Origin: Eisenbergiella sp963559585
GTDB lineage: Bacteria; Bacillota; Clostridia; Lachnospirales; Lachnospiraceae
Assembly (NCBI GenBank): GCA_963559585.1
Contig: CAUWLJ010000008.1
Location: 3,278 to 67,277, forward strand
Length of the DNA: 64,000 nt
Direction of reading: 5' to 3'
Under the pieces are notes generated by a model. The model was not told where the DNA came from. It was given only the letters and a program-made list of their open reading frames with translations, and made no database searches. Positions within the stretch are counted from its first letter, which is position 1; the number at the start of each line of letters is the position of its first letter. Positions 41,723-50,340 of the stretch are shown piece after piece. A program made the translations under genes and the position numbers.

Positions 41723-43045
41723 ATGGCTAAGGCGAAATGTACCTTTGTGGGCGGCGTCCATCCCTACGACGGCAAGGATCTGTCGAAGGACAAGCCCATC
41801 AAAGCGGTTCTGCCCAAGGGGGATCTGGTATTTCCGCTGTCTCAGCACATCGGTGCGCCTGCGGTTCCCGTTGTGGAGAAGGGGGAGCGCGTCCTGGCGG
41901 GGCAGAAGCTCGCGGAAGCGGCGGGCTTCGTATCGGCGCCGGTGTACTGTACCGTGTCGGGAACGGTGAAAGCCATCGAGCCCCGGCGGGTGGTGACCGG
42001 GGACAATGTGATGAGCATTGTGGTGGAGAACGACTGTCTGTATGAGGAGGTGGGGTATCCCGCCGTAAAGCCTCTGGAGGAGCTTTCCAGGGAGGAGATC
42101 ATCGGCCTGGTGAAGGAGGCCGGAGTGGTGGGCATGGGAGGCGCAGGCTTTCCCACCCATGTGAAGCTGTCTCCCAGGGAGCCTGAGAAAATAGAATACG
42201 TGATTGCAAACTGTGCGGAGTGCGAGCCGTATCTGACCTCCGATTACCGCAGGATGATGGAGGAGCCGGATAAGCTGGTGGACGGCCTGAAGGTGATCCT
42301 GAAGCTGTTTCCCAATGCAAAAGGGGTGCTGGCGGTGGAGGACAACAAGCCCGACTGCATCAGGCTTTTGCAGGAGCGGACGGAAGGGGAGGAAAGGATT
42401 CAGGTGAAGAAGCTGAAGACCAAGTATCCCCAGGGCTCGGAACGGCAGCTCATCTTTGCGGTGACGGGCCGGGCCATCAATTCCTCCATGCTTCCGGCGG
42501 ACGCAGGCTGTATCGTGGACAACGTGGATACCATCGTGGCAGTGAACCGGGCGGTGAGAGAGGGAAAACCTCTGATGCACCGGATCGTGACCGTGACAGG
42601 GGACGCCATTGCGGATCCCAGGAATTTTCTGGTGAGGATCGGTACCAATTATCATGAGCTGATCAAGGAGGCGGGGGGCTTTGCAAAGGAGCCTGTGAAG
42701 ATTATTTCCGGCGGGCCCATGATGGGCTTCGGTATTTTTGACCTGGATGTGCCCACCACCAAAACGGCCTCCGCCCTGCTGTGCTTGTCCCACGATGAGG
42801 TGGAGGAGCCCTCCGCCTGCATCAACTGCGGACGCTGTGTGGAGGCCTGCCCCTCCAGGCTGGTTCCTACCCTGCTCACCACCTATGCGGAGCACTATGA
42901 CATGGAAGCCTTTGAGAAGCGTGACGGCATGGAGTGCTGTGAATGCGGCTGCTGCAGCTTCGTCTGCCCGGCCAAACGGCAGCTCACCCAGTCCATCAAA
43001 TCCATGCGCAAGATGATCCTTGCAGAACGTAAAAAGAAAAAATAA
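41723..43045 (+). CDS. rnfC: Rnf complex subunit C
   Basis: This 440-aa peripheral subunit of the ferredoxin:NAD+ oxidoreductase binds NADH/FMN through its N-terminal part (GMGGAGFPTHVKL, the Nqo1-like fold) and carries two [4Fe-4S] clusters near the C-terminus, CINCGRCVEACP (~366) and CCECGCCSFVCP (~404). The ATG at 41723 follows ATGGAGATT with 6-nt spacing; an out-of-place in-frame ATG at 41711 overlaps that binding site. It heads rnfCDGEAB, the clostridial gene order, which couples reduced-ferredoxin oxidation to Na+ or H+ export. Confidence 0.96.
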   Translation: MAKAKCTFVGGVHPYDGKDLSKDKPIKAVLPKGDLVFPLSQHIGAPAVPVVEKGERVLAGQKLAEAAGFVSAPVYCTVSGTVKAIEPRRVVTGDNVMSIVVENDCLYEEVGYPAVKPLEELSREEIIGLVKEAGVVGMGGAGFPTHVKLSPREPEKIEYVIANCAECEPYLTSDYRRMMEEPDKLVDGLKVILKLFPNAKGVLAVEDNKPDCIRLLQERTEGEERIQVKKLKTKYPQGSERQLIFAVTGRAINSSMLPADAGCIVDNVDTIVAVNRAVREGKPLMHRIVTVTGDAIADPRNFLVRIGTNYHELIKEAGGFAKEPVKIISGGPMMGFGIFDLDVPTTKTASALLCLSHDEVEEPSACINCGRCVEACPSRLVPTLLTTYAEHYDMEAFEKRDGMECCECGCCSFVCPAKRQLTQSIKSMRKMILAERKKKK

Positions 43046-43059
43046 GGGGGAAAGATGCG

Positions 43060-43992
43060 ATGAGCGACCTGATGAGAGTATCATCCAATCCGCATATCAG
43101 GGACAAGGCGTCCACCAGCCGGATCATGCTTCTGGTAATCCTTGCCCTGCTTCCGACAACGGTTTTTGGAATCTGGAATTTTGGGATACGGGCTCTTCTG
43201 ATCGTGGCGGTGACCATTGCCTCCACGGTGCTGACGGAGTTTTGTTTTGAGAAGCTTACGAAGAAAAAGAATACCATCGGCGATCTGTCCGCAGTGGTGA
43301 CGGGCCTTCTGCTGGCTCTGAACCTGCCGGTGAGTGTGCCCTGGTGGATTGGGGTAATCGGAGGCGTGTTTGCCATCCTGGTGGTGAAAATGCTGTTCGG
43401 CGGGCTGGGACAGAACTTTATGAATCCGGCTCTGGGAGCCAGATGCTTCCTGCTGATCTCCTTTACCTCCATCATGACCAATTTTGACTGTGACGCCTAC
43501 ACGGGAGCTACCCCTCTTGCGGCCATGAGAGCGGGAGAGAGCGTGAACGTGCTGGATATGGTGGTGGGAAGGACAGGCGGGACCATCGGGGAGACCTCCA
43601 TGGTGTGCATCGTCCTGGGAGCCTGCATTCTGATCTGGTTTGAGATCATTGATTTAAGGATCCCCGGAACCTATATTGTCACCTTTGTGATCTTCCTGAT
43701 TCTGTTCGGCGGGCATGGGTTTGACCGTTATTACATATCCGCCCAGCTGTCAGGCGGCGGACTGATGCTTGGCGCTTTCTTCATGGCGACGGACTATGTG
43801 ACCAGGCCGGTGACGAAGAAGGGACAGTACCTGTACGGAATTTTCCTCGGGATCATGACGGGTATTTTCCGGGTGTTCGGCGCAAGCGCCGAGGGCGTAT
43901 CCTACGCCATCATCCTGGGCAACCTCCTGGTTCCCCTGATGGAAAAGATTACCCTGCCGAAGGCATTCGGGAAAGGAGGGGAACGGGCATGA
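43060..43992 (+). CDS. rnfD: Rnf complex subunit D
   Basis: This 310-aa integral membrane subunit has about nine hydrophobic helices. The covalent FMN attachment region reads TGATPLAAMR (about residue 150), where the Thr is flavinylated by ApbE. Conserved blocks GGLGQNFMNPALGARCFLLISF and DYVTRPVTKKGQ are present. It starts 14 nt after rnfC, with AAGGGGGAAAG upstream, and overlaps rnfG by four nt (ATGA). Confidence 0.96.
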   Translation: MSDLMRVSSNPHIRDKASTSRIMLLVILALLPTTVFGIWNFGIRALLIVAVTIASTVLTEFCFEKLTKKKNTIGDLSAVVTGLLLALNLPVSVPWWIGVIGGVFAILVVKMLFGGLGQNFMNPALGARCFLLISFTSIMTNFDCDAYTGATPLAAMRAGESVNVLDMVVGRTGGTIGETSMVCIVLGACILIWFEIIDLRIPGTYIVTFVIFLILFGGHGFDRYYISAQLSGGGLMLGAFFMATDYVTRPVTKKGQYLYGIFLGIMTGIFRVFGASAEGVSYAIILGNLLVPLMEKITLPKAFGKGGERA

Positions 43993-44603
43993 AAAGCATG
44001 TTGAAGGATGCGGCGATCCTGTTTCTGATCACCCTGTTTGCCGGACTGGCTCTTGGAGGCGTATATCAGCTGACCAAGGAGCCGATTGCGGTGCAGGAGG
44101 AACTGAAGCGTACCCGGGCCATGCAGGAGGTATTCGAGGACGCGGTGCAGTTTGAGGAGCCAGGCGGTTTTGATGCGGTGGCGGTCCAGGCCGTGCTGGA
44201 TCAGGGCGGCCATACGGGCAGCAGCATAGAAGGGATTTCCTCGGCGCTGAACGGGGAGGGAAACAGGCTGGGCTATGTGATCACGGTGACCAATCATGAG
44301 GGCTATGGCGGCGACATCAGATTTGCCATGGGCGTGAGGCTGGACGGAACCCTGAACGGAATATCCCTGCTGGCCATCACAGAGACGGCGGGGCTTGGCA
44401 TGCAGGCCGGCGAGGTGCTGGTTCCCCAGTTTGCAGGCCGGAAGGCGGACAGCTTTGTGTACACCAAGGGGGGCGCGTCTGCGGACAACGAGGTGGATGC
44501 CATCAGCTCCGCTACGGTGACTACCAATGCGGTGACCAACGGGGTCAATGCCGGGCTGTACTATTTTCAAACGGAACTGAAGGAGGGAAACGGCGATGAA
44601 TAA
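43989..44603 (+). CDS. rnfG: Rnf complex subunit G
   Basis: This 204-aa subunit has one N-terminal membrane helix (~7-25) and an external FMN-binding domain. The flavinylation motif DAISSATVTTNAV (about residue 165-177) provides the Thr for phosphoester-linked FMN; the usual SGAT form here reads SSAT, which still keeps the Thr. A second conserved stretch is ITETAGLGMQAGEVLVPQFAG. It overlaps rnfD at its start and rnfE at its end. Confidence 0.95.
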   Translation: MKSMLKDAAILFLITLFAGLALGGVYQLTKEPIAVQEELKRTRAMQEVFEDAVQFEEPGGFDAVAVQAVLDQGGHTGSSIEGISSALNGEGNRLGYVITVTNHEGYGGDIRFAMGVRLDGTLNGISLLAITETAGLGMQAGEVLVPQFAGRKADSFVYTKGGASADNEVDAISSATVTTNAVTNGVNAGLYYFQTELKEGNGDE

Positions 44604-45351
44604 AGCGTTGGAACGCCTGTATAACGGCATAATCAAAGAAAATCCCACCTTTGTGCTGACCCTTGGCATGTGTCCCACCCTGGCGGTGACCACCTCGGCC
44701 ATCAACGGGCTGGGCATGGGCCTGTCCACCATGGTGGTTCTGGCACTGAGCAATCTGATGATCTCGGCCCTCAGAAAGGTGATTCCCGACCGGGTGAGGA
44801 TTCCCGCCTTTATCGTGATCGTGGCCAGCTTCGTGACGGTGGTGGAGCTGCTTCTGAAGGCCTATGTGCCTGCGCTGAACGAGTCGCTGGGAATCTATAT
44901 TCCTCTGATCGTGGTAAACTGCATCATCCTGGGCCGTGCGGAGAGCTATGCCTCCAAGAATCCTCCCATCCCGTCCCTCTTTGACGGAATCGGCATGGGG
45001 CTTGGCTTTTCCCTTGCTCTTACCTGCATCGGCGCGGTGAGAGAGCTGCTGGGCGCGGGAGAGATCTTCGGCTTCCATATCATGCCGGATTCCTATGTGC
45101 CCATCAGTATTTTCGTCCTGGCTCCGGGTGCGTTCTTCGTGCTGGCAGCCCTGACGGCCATCCAGAATAAAATCAAGATCAACGGAGAGCGGAAAGGAAA
45201 GGATATGTCCCGCATCCAGTCCGGCTGCAGCAGCGATTGTATGTCCTGTGGGGAGAGCGGCTGTTCCAGACGGTTTTTCGGGACGGACGGCAGTTCCCCG
45301 GCAGGGGCCGCGGGACAGACAGGAGAACAGGCAGAAGGGGAGGCGAAGTAA
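44596..45351 (+). CDS. rnfE: Rnf complex subunit E with Cys-rich C-terminal extension
   Basis: This 251-aa protein is the RnfE membrane subunit (six helices; NPTFVLTLGMCPTLAVTTSA and PLIVVNCIILGRAESYASKN hold the conserved membrane Cys residues that ligate an iron-sulfur centre with RnfA). RnfE proteins usually end near residue 200. Here a ~50-residue tail follows (GKDMSRIQSGCSSDCMSCGE..) with Cys211, 215, 218 and 223 in a C-x3-C-x2-C-x4-C arrangement, then a Gly/Ala/Glu linker. The tail could bind metal or an extra cluster; that is inference. It overlaps rnfG by 8 nt and is 3 nt from rnfA. Confidence 0.94.
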   Translation: MNKALERLYNGIIKENPTFVLTLGMCPTLAVTTSAINGLGMGLSTMVVLALSNLMISALRKVIPDRVRIPAFIVIVASFVTVVELLLKAYVPALNESLGIYIPLIVVNCIILGRAESYASKNPPIPSLFDGIGMGLGFSLALTCIGAVRELLGAGEIFGFHIMPDSYVPISIFVLAPGAFFVLAALTAIQNKIKINGERKGKDMSRIQSGCSSDCMSCGESGCSRRFFGTDGSSPAGAAGQTGEQAEGEAK

Positions 45352-45354
45352 AGC

Positions 45355-45939
45355 ATGGAACAGGTAAAAGAGCTTCTGTTAATTTTAATCAGCTCATCCC
45401 TTGTGAGCAACGTGGTACTCAGCCAGTTTCTGGGCCTGTGTCCCTTCCTGGGCGTGTCCAAAAAGGTGGAGACGGCTGCGGGCATGGGGGCTGCGGTAAT
45501 TTTCGTCATCACCGTTTCCAGTGCGGTGGCAGGGGTGATCTATAAGTTCATCCTGGTGCCTCTGGACATTACCTATCTGCAGACCATCGTATTCATTCTG
45601 GTAATTGCGGCCCTGGTGCAGTTCGTGGAAATGTTCCTCAAGAAATATATGAAGGCTCTGTATCAGGCCCTGGGCGTATACCTTCCCCTGATTACAACCA
45701 ACTGTGCGGTTCTGGGCGTGGCCTTAAACAACGTGCAGAAGGAGTACGGGATTCTGGCAGGGACGGTGAACGGCTTTGCCACAGCGGCGGGCTTTACCGT
45801 CTCCATTGTAATCCTGGCTGGTATCCGGGAAAAAATGCAGTACAACGACATTCCCGAGTCTTTTCGGGGAATGCCCATTGTGCTGGTGACGGCGGGACTG
45901 ATGGCGATTGCCTTCTGCGGCTTCGCCGGATTATTGTAG
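45355..45939 (+). CDS. rnfA: Rnf complex subunit A
   Basis: This 194-aa six-helix subunit is homologous to RnfE in inverted topology. The conserved blocks SNVVLSQFLGLCPFLGVSKK and PLITTNCAVLGVALNN contain the Cys pair that shares the membrane iron-sulfur centre with RnfE. No odd feature. It is followed by rnfB after 12 nt. Confidence 0.96.
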   Translation: MEQVKELLLILISSSLVSNVVLSQFLGLCPFLGVSKKVETAAGMGAAVIFVITVSSAVAGVIYKFILVPLDITYLQTIVFILVIAALVQFVEMFLKKYMKALYQALGVYLPLITTNCAVLGVALNNVQKEYGILAGTVNGFATAAGFTVSIVILAGIREKMQYNDIPESFRGMPIVLVTAGLMAIAFCGFAGLL

Positions 45940-45951
45940 GGGAGGTGCCTT

Positions 45952-46770
45952 ATGCTGACTGGAATTTTGATTGCGATAGCGGTGGTGGGCGGCGTGGGAG
46001 CCTTCATCGGCCTGTTCCTGGGCGGTGCCTCCCTGATCTTTGCCGTTGACGTGAATGAAAAGGAGGCGGCTGTGCTGGAGCAGCTTCCCGGCAACAACTG
46101 CGGAGGCTGCGGCTATCCGGGCTGTTCCGGCCTGGCGGCCGCCATTGCGGCGGGGGAAGCGCCCGTCAATGCCTGCCCGGTGGGCGGGGAGGCGGTGGGG
46201 GCGAAGATCGCCCAGATCATGGGCGTGGAGGCCCAGGAGAGCGAAAGGATGGTGGCCTTCGTCCAATGCCAGGGAACCAAGGATAAGATCAAGGTGGATT
46301 ATGAATATGTGGGGGTAAAGGACTGCCGGATGCTCTCCTTTGTTCCCAACGGCGGCGCAAAGTCCTGCAACTTTGGCTGTCTGGGCTATGGAAGCTGCGT
46401 GGAGGTCTGCCCTTTTGACGCCATTCACGTGTTTAACGGAGTGGCCAGAGTGGACAGGGAGGCCTGTAAGGCCTGCGGAAAATGTATTTCTGTCTGTCCC
46501 AAGAACCTGATCACTTTGATCCCCTATTCAGCCCAGTATGCGGTGGCCTGCAGCTCCGGAGATAAGGGGCCGATTACCATGAAGGACTGCCGTGCAGGCT
46601 GTATCGGCTGCGGAATCTGCGCAAAGAACTGTCCCTCCGGCGCTATTAAGGTGGAGAATTTCAATGCCACGATTGATCAGAGCAAGTGTACCGGCTGCGG
46701 GATCTGTGCGGAAAAGTGCCCGAAGAAGGTGATTGTGGTGACGGGCGGGAAGGCTGTGGCGGGGGGATAA
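45952..46770 (+). CDS. rnfB: Rnf complex subunit B, ferredoxin-type electron entry subunit
   Basis: This 272-aa subunit has one N-terminal membrane helix (~3-27), the NNCGGCGYPGC cluster motif and four ferredoxin-type motifs: CLGYGSCVEVC, CKACGKCISVC, CIGCGICAKNC and CTGCGICAEKC. It takes electrons from reduced ferredoxin and passes them to the membrane core. The family layout is complete. It ends the operon and is convergent with apbE, 28 nt away, with no obvious terminator between. Confidence 0.96.
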   Translation: MLTGILIAIAVVGGVGAFIGLFLGGASLIFAVDVNEKEAAVLEQLPGNNCGGCGYPGCSGLAAAIAAGEAPVNACPVGGEAVGAKIAQIMGVEAQESERMVAFVQCQGTKDKIKVDYEYVGVKDCRMLSFVPNGGAKSCNFGCLGYGSCVEVCPFDAIHVFNGVARVDREACKACGKCISVCPKNLITLIPYSAQYAVACSSGDKGPITMKDCRAGCIGCGICAKNCPSGAIKVENFNATIDQSKCTGCGICAEKCPKKVIVVTGGKAVAGG

Positions 46771-46798
46771 CCGCTCCCTCCTTTTGTGGAGAAGGAAG

Positions 46799-47812
46799 TC
46801 ATCCTGTGCCGTTTCCATCCAGGGAGATGCCGCTGCTGGGATGGAGAACCTGATCCTGGGTGATAAAAACTGCCTCCACTCCGGGCAGGCTCTCGATCAG
46901 CTTCATCCCTTCTTCCAGCCCAAGGCAGAAGCAGGTTGTGCTCAGCGCATCCCCCTCCAGGGAGGAGCGTGAGAGGATGGTGACGCTGTACAGGCTGTTT
47001 TCTACCGGATACCCGGTCTGCGGGTCGAGAATATGATGGTAGAGACGGCCGTCCTTTTCAAAATACCGCTGGTAGACGCCGGAGGAAACCAGGGACTGAT
47101 CGCGGACGGACAGAATGGCGGCGGCGCTTCCTCCCTGATCGAAGGGCCTCTGGATGCCAATGCGGAAAGGCTCCCCGTCAGGACGGCTTCCCAGGGTCAG
47201 CACGTTTCCTCCCAGGTCCAGCAGGGCATGCTCCACGCCCTGCTCCAGCAGATATTCCTTCAGACGGTCGGCCACATATCCCTTGGCCACAAACCCCAAA
47301 TCGATGGAAGCCCCGGGATCCTCCAGGACAACCTGGTTTCCGCTCAAATGGATTTTTTCATAGCCCACATGGCTCAGACCTTCCTGTATCTGGGTTTCAT
47401 CCGGTATCCGTACCTGCTCCTCGTCCAGGGCGGCCTGGACGCCAAAATCCCACAACGAGGACAGGGGCGCAATGGTGGGATCGATGCGTCCGTTGCTGAG
47501 CTTCGCGTAGGAAAGGGCAGTCTGCAGCAGGGAGATGGTTTCAGGGGAGACCTCCACAGGTTTTCCCTGGCTGTGATTGATCCGGTAGACATCGCTTCCC
47601 TCCTTCGTGCGGCTGAACAGCTCCTCGTACTTCTGGCACAGGCTGAAGCAGGTGTCGATCAGAGGTTCGTCCGTCGCATCATAGACGGTGATGGTGACTG
47701 CCGTGTCGAAATAGAAGCCTGTCCGGGAAATGGGTTCTGAGGCTTTTCCGCAGCCTGACAGCATCAGTGCCCAAAAGAGACAGAAAAAAAGGGGAAGCGG
47801 TTTCTTTTTCAT
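46799..47812 (-). CDS. apbE: FAD:protein FMN transferase (lipoprotein)
   Basis: This 337-aa enzyme transfers FMN from FAD onto Thr of target proteins such as RnfD and RnfG outside the membrane. The lipoprotein signal ends at LMLSGC. Catalytic and FAD-binding blocks include GFYFDTAVTITVYD, SIDLGFVAKGYVADRL and ALLDLGGNVLTLGSRP. Two in-frame ATGs (47830 and 47812) each have their own GGAACTATTC upstream because an 18-bp unit is duplicated; 47812 gives the normal signal-peptide length. It is placed next to rnf, matching its substrates. Confidence 0.94.
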   Translation of the reverse strand: MKKKPLPLFFCLFWALMLSGCGKASEPISRTGFYFDTAVTITVYDATDEPLIDTCFSLCQKYEELFSRTKEGSDVYRINHSQGKPVEVSPETISLLQTALSYAKLSNGRIDPTIAPLSSLWDFGVQAALDEEQVRIPDETQIQEGLSHVGYEKIHLSGNQVVLEDPGASIDLGFVAKGYVADRLKEYLLEQGVEHALLDLGGNVLTLGSRPDGEPFRIGIQRPFDQGGSAAAILSVRDQSLVSSGVYQRYFEKDGRLYHHILDPQTGYPVENSLYSVTILSRSSLEGDALSTTCFCLGLEEGMKLIESLPGVEAVFITQDQVLHPSSGISLDGNGTG

Positions 47813-48220
47813 GAATAGTTCCTTTTCCATGAATAGTTCCTTTTTTATTAGTAGTTTTTTTCTTATTAACAATTTCTTTTGTATTCTTTCTGACATGGCT
47901 TTTCTCAGCATCATAGGGATTACCTTTCTTAAATGTACGTAAGAATCCTTCTCCGCTGTTTCCGGGTAAGCCGGTAAACAGCAATATCTTATCTTCTGAA
48001 ATACAGTTCTGAAAATGATTTCCGGTGACAAAATTAAATATAACATGTTATGAGAAACTTGAAAACCGTGGCTTGGTTCGCGTTGGCATGAACTGCCATA
48101 TCCTGTCAGGCTGGAAAAGTTGTGGATATATTTTTATCCGTTGATGCGTAAAATATGACTATAGTGTGAAATAGATTTTACATTTGTATTACAAAACAGA
48201 AAAGAAAGGCGGGAAGAGGA
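47813..48220. other. Intergenic region between apbE and the SleB-type gene
   Basis: It holds AT-rich coding-like repeats directly before apbE (LLIRKKLLIKKELF-type translation, tandem 18-bp start units at ~47812-47848) and a lone copy of the left hairpin of the dispersed element at 47955-47982. The AT-rich remainder (47990-48210) should hold both divergent promoters, but I cannot assign them with confidence. Confidence 0.5.
47955..47982. repeat. Solitary left hairpin of the dispersed element
   Basis: GCTGTTTCCGG and CCGGTAAACAGC form a stem nearly identical in design to 29041-29069 (GCTGTTCACTGG/CCAGTAAACAGC). Confidence 0.55.
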
Positions 48221-48901
48221 GTGGAAGCCAGAGCAGTAAAAAGCGCCTGCTGGGAAGCGGATCATAAAAAATACAGGAGGTATGAGCGATACGGAGTCAT
48301 GCTTCTGACGGCGAGTATGGTGACGGCCATGGCGGCGGTCTGCGGCAGGGGGACGGCGTTGAACCTGACGGCCTCCAGACAGGCAGAGCACGCCGCCGTG
48401 ATGGAGCAGCTCACGGCTATGGAGGAGACAAGCTGTCAGGTGAAGGCGGCTCCGGCGGATTCCCGGCAGAGGGTGATCCGCTATGAGGTGATGGAAAAGG
48501 AACCGGCTTACCGGCTCAGCGACGCCGACTACGACACCCTGCTTCGCATTGTGGAGGCAGAGGCCGGAGGAGAGGATGAGAACGGGAAGCTTCTGGTGGC
48601 AAATGTAGTGCTGAACCGGGTGGAAAGCAGCCTTTTTCCTGATACTGTCACAGAGGTGGTGTATCAGAAGGAGTACGGAGTCTGCCAGTTCTCCCCGGTG
48701 GGCGATGGCCGCATCGACCGGGTCACGGTCAGCGAGGAGACAAGGAGAGCGGTGGAGAGAGCCGTCTATGATGGGGAGGATCTTTCAAAAGGCGCTCTTT
48801 ACTTTGCGGCTAGAAGCGCGGCAGCCTCCGACCGTATGGCCTGGTTTGACCGGAATCTGACATGGCTGTTTGCTTATGGCGGGCATGAATTTTATATGTG
48901 A
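48221..48901 (+). CDS. SleB-type cell wall hydrolase
   Basis: This 226-aa protein starts at GTG 48221 after GGGAAGAGG. A hydrophobic segment (~25-43, GVMLLTASMVTAMAAVCG) should export or anchor it. The C-terminal Hydrolase_2 domain (~95-226) shows the conserved Glu region IVEAEAGGEDENGKLLVANVVLNRV, then CQFSPVGDGRI and GALYFAARSA. Homologues are spore-cortex lytic transglycosylases or wall hydrolases; SleB and CwlJ act in germination. Whether it is spore-linked here cannot be judged. Confidence 0.88.
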   Translation: MEARAVKSACWEADHKKYRRYERYGVMLLTASMVTAMAAVCGRGTALNLTASRQAEHAAVMEQLTAMEETSCQVKAAPADSRQRVIRYEVMEKEPAYRLSDADYDTLLRIVEAEAGGEDENGKLLVANVVLNRVESSLFPDTVTEVVYQKEYGVCQFSPVGDGRIDRVTVSEETRRAVERAVYDGEDLSKGALYFAARSAAASDRMAWFDRNLTWLFAYGGHEFYM

Positions 48902-48906
48902 ACGTA

Positions 48907-48978
48907 CCTCTTTTGCGCAGCAAAGCTTTCAACAGGCCCGCGAAAGTTACTGTTTACGGGCCTGCCGTGAACAGTAAC
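48907..48978. repeat. Dispersed element, left-half copy (inverted)
   Basis: Read on the minus strand it gives GTTACTGTTCACGG, the hairpin partner CCCGTAAACAGTAAC, then TTTCGCGGGCCTGTTGAAAG and the CGC..AAAAGAGG segment, closely matching 29038-29110. The right half is missing. Confidence 0.65.
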
Positions 48979-49128
48979 CAAGTGTTTTTGAATCGGCGCG
49001 GCTGAACGGCAAAAGCTTGCGGAAAGAGAACGTATGTGCTATACTTTTGCGTAGATAAAGTGAATCAGGCTGCCTGGCAGGCCGGATGGTTTTGGAGGCC
49101 CAGATGGCGGCAGCGGGGGAGTGTCGAA

Positions 49129-49461
49129 ATGACAACAAGAAAAGCGGTTTTGGATTACGGGCTTACGTTTCCGGAGGTTTACGTGGACGCGCCTTTTCAT
49201 GATGACAACTGGGTACTGCTCCGGTACCGGAAGAACCGGAAGGCTTTTGCGTGGACGTATGAGAAGGATGGTTTTCTGTGGGTGAATGTGAAGGTGGATC
49301 CTCAGTGGAGGGATGTGTGGCGGGCGGCCTATGACGGGGTGCTGCCCGGGTATCATCAGAATAAGGAGCACTGGAATTCCCTGCGTCTGGACGGGAGCAT
49401 ACCGGAGAGGGAAGTGAAGCGGATGATCGCGGAAAGCTATGATCTGATCGCGGGGAAGTAA
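49129..49461 (+). CDS. MmcQ/YjbR-family protein
   Basis: This 110-aa protein has the typical compact YjbR fold pattern: VLDYGLTFPEVYVDAPFHDDNWVLLRYRKNRKAFAWTYEKDGFLWVNVKVDPQW and YHQNKEHWNSLRLDGSIPEREVKRMIAESYDLI. Members may bind DNA (CyaY-like double-wing), but most have no established role. ATG at 49129 is set by GGGGGAG at ~49115; a longer in-frame frame from 49036 is unsupported. It is followed by a hypothetical gene 144 nt on. Confidence 0.88.
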   Translation: MTTRKAVLDYGLTFPEVYVDAPFHDDNWVLLRYRKNRKAFAWTYEKDGFLWVNVKVDPQWRDVWRAAYDGVLPGYHQNKEHWNSLRLDGSIPEREVKRMIAESYDLIAGK

Positions 49462-49605
49462 GCAGAGGCCATATGTGGAAAATGTGCAGAAGATGGGAGG
49501 GATATTCCAGAGCCGAAGGGCAGACTGCTGTATGCCTGATGATGAGAAGGATAACCGGGAAAGAACAGATGACCGGCTGAAAAGAAGAAACGGAGAAAGG
49601 AAGCT

Positions 49606-50301
49606 ATGGAACCAAGGAAGATCAGGATCGTGAAGAAAAACGACGAATATTCCCAGGAATATCAGGTTGGGGATATTCTTACGGTGGAGGGAACCTGGTA
49701 CGGCGGCGTTCATGCCGCGGGAAGATCGGGGGTGCCCGTTTCACTGGACCGGGAGGAATATGAGGAGTGGGCAGAGCAGGAGGAGAGGCGGATCGATCCC
49801 TGGTCGTATCAGCTTGGGGTGATGGACTGTTTCTGCGAGATGGTGGCAAACGGCCTGAAAAAGCTGGCCATGAGCCATCCCTTTGCGGACAGGAGGGAGC
49901 GGGATTCCTATCTTGCGGAGGTGAAAAGGCTTTGCGGGCAGTATGGGATTTTATACTATGCGGAGGATGAGGCCTTTGTCACGGAGCTGTTTCCCAGGAA
50001 GATGAGCGAGGGGATGTGCCTGTTCCTGTTTTTCAGGACGCAGGAGGTATTGGAGGAGTACCGGGAGCTGAGGGAGAGACAGAGACGGCTTATGGCCCAG
50101 GGGACGTACACCGTGCAGGCGGCGCAGGAGATCGCGCGGGAGTTCGGGCGCCTTCTGTCCTATCCGGAGGACGGGATCGAACGGCTGATCCGGAAGCCGC
50201 TGGCTGATGCTGGATGTAACAAAGAAGGCCGTTCTGGAGGATGTGAAGGAGCTGATTTCACTGCGCATGCCGGGACGAAAGAGGAATTAGAGCATGTCTG
50301 A
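49606..50301 (+). CDS. Hypothetical protein of unknown family, altered C-terminus
   Basis: This 231-aa protein begins MEPRKIRIVKKNDEYSQEYQVGDILTV with AAAGGAAG upstream. It is charged, has no signal peptide, and contains a helical region (SYLAEVKRLCGQYGILYYAEDEAFV, then EVLEEYRELRERQRRLM). I recognise no family. After residue ~200 the sequence becomes Gly/Cys-rich (AGCNKEGRSGGCEGADF) and ends inside a MITE-like remnant. A different frame at 50207-50290 reads MLDVTKKAVLEDVKELISLRM, more protein-like, so a frameshift near 50205 or an overlapping short gene is suspected. Confidence 0.65.
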   Translation: MEPRKIRIVKKNDEYSQEYQVGDILTVEGTWYGGVHAAGRSGVPVSLDREEYEEWAEQEERRIDPWSYQLGVMDCFCEMVANGLKKLAMSHPFADRRERDSYLAEVKRLCGQYGILYYAEDEAFVTELFPRKMSEGMCLFLFFRTQEVLEEYRELRERQRRLMAQGTYTVQAAQEIAREFGRLLSYPEDGIERLIRKPLADAGCNKEGRSGGCEGADFTAHAGTKEELEHV

Positions 50302-50311
50302 AAAATGCTCT
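50287..50311. repeat. Remnant of the MITE terminal repeat
   Basis: TTAGAGCATGTCTGAAAA (50287-50304) matches TTAGAGCGTGTTTGAAAA at 56143 in 16 of 18 positions and is followed at once by ATGCTCT, a collapsed inverted end. It supplies the stop codon of the preceding gene. Confidence 0.45.
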
Positions 50312-50340
50312 TGCGCTTTAAAACAGGAGAAACGGATAAA

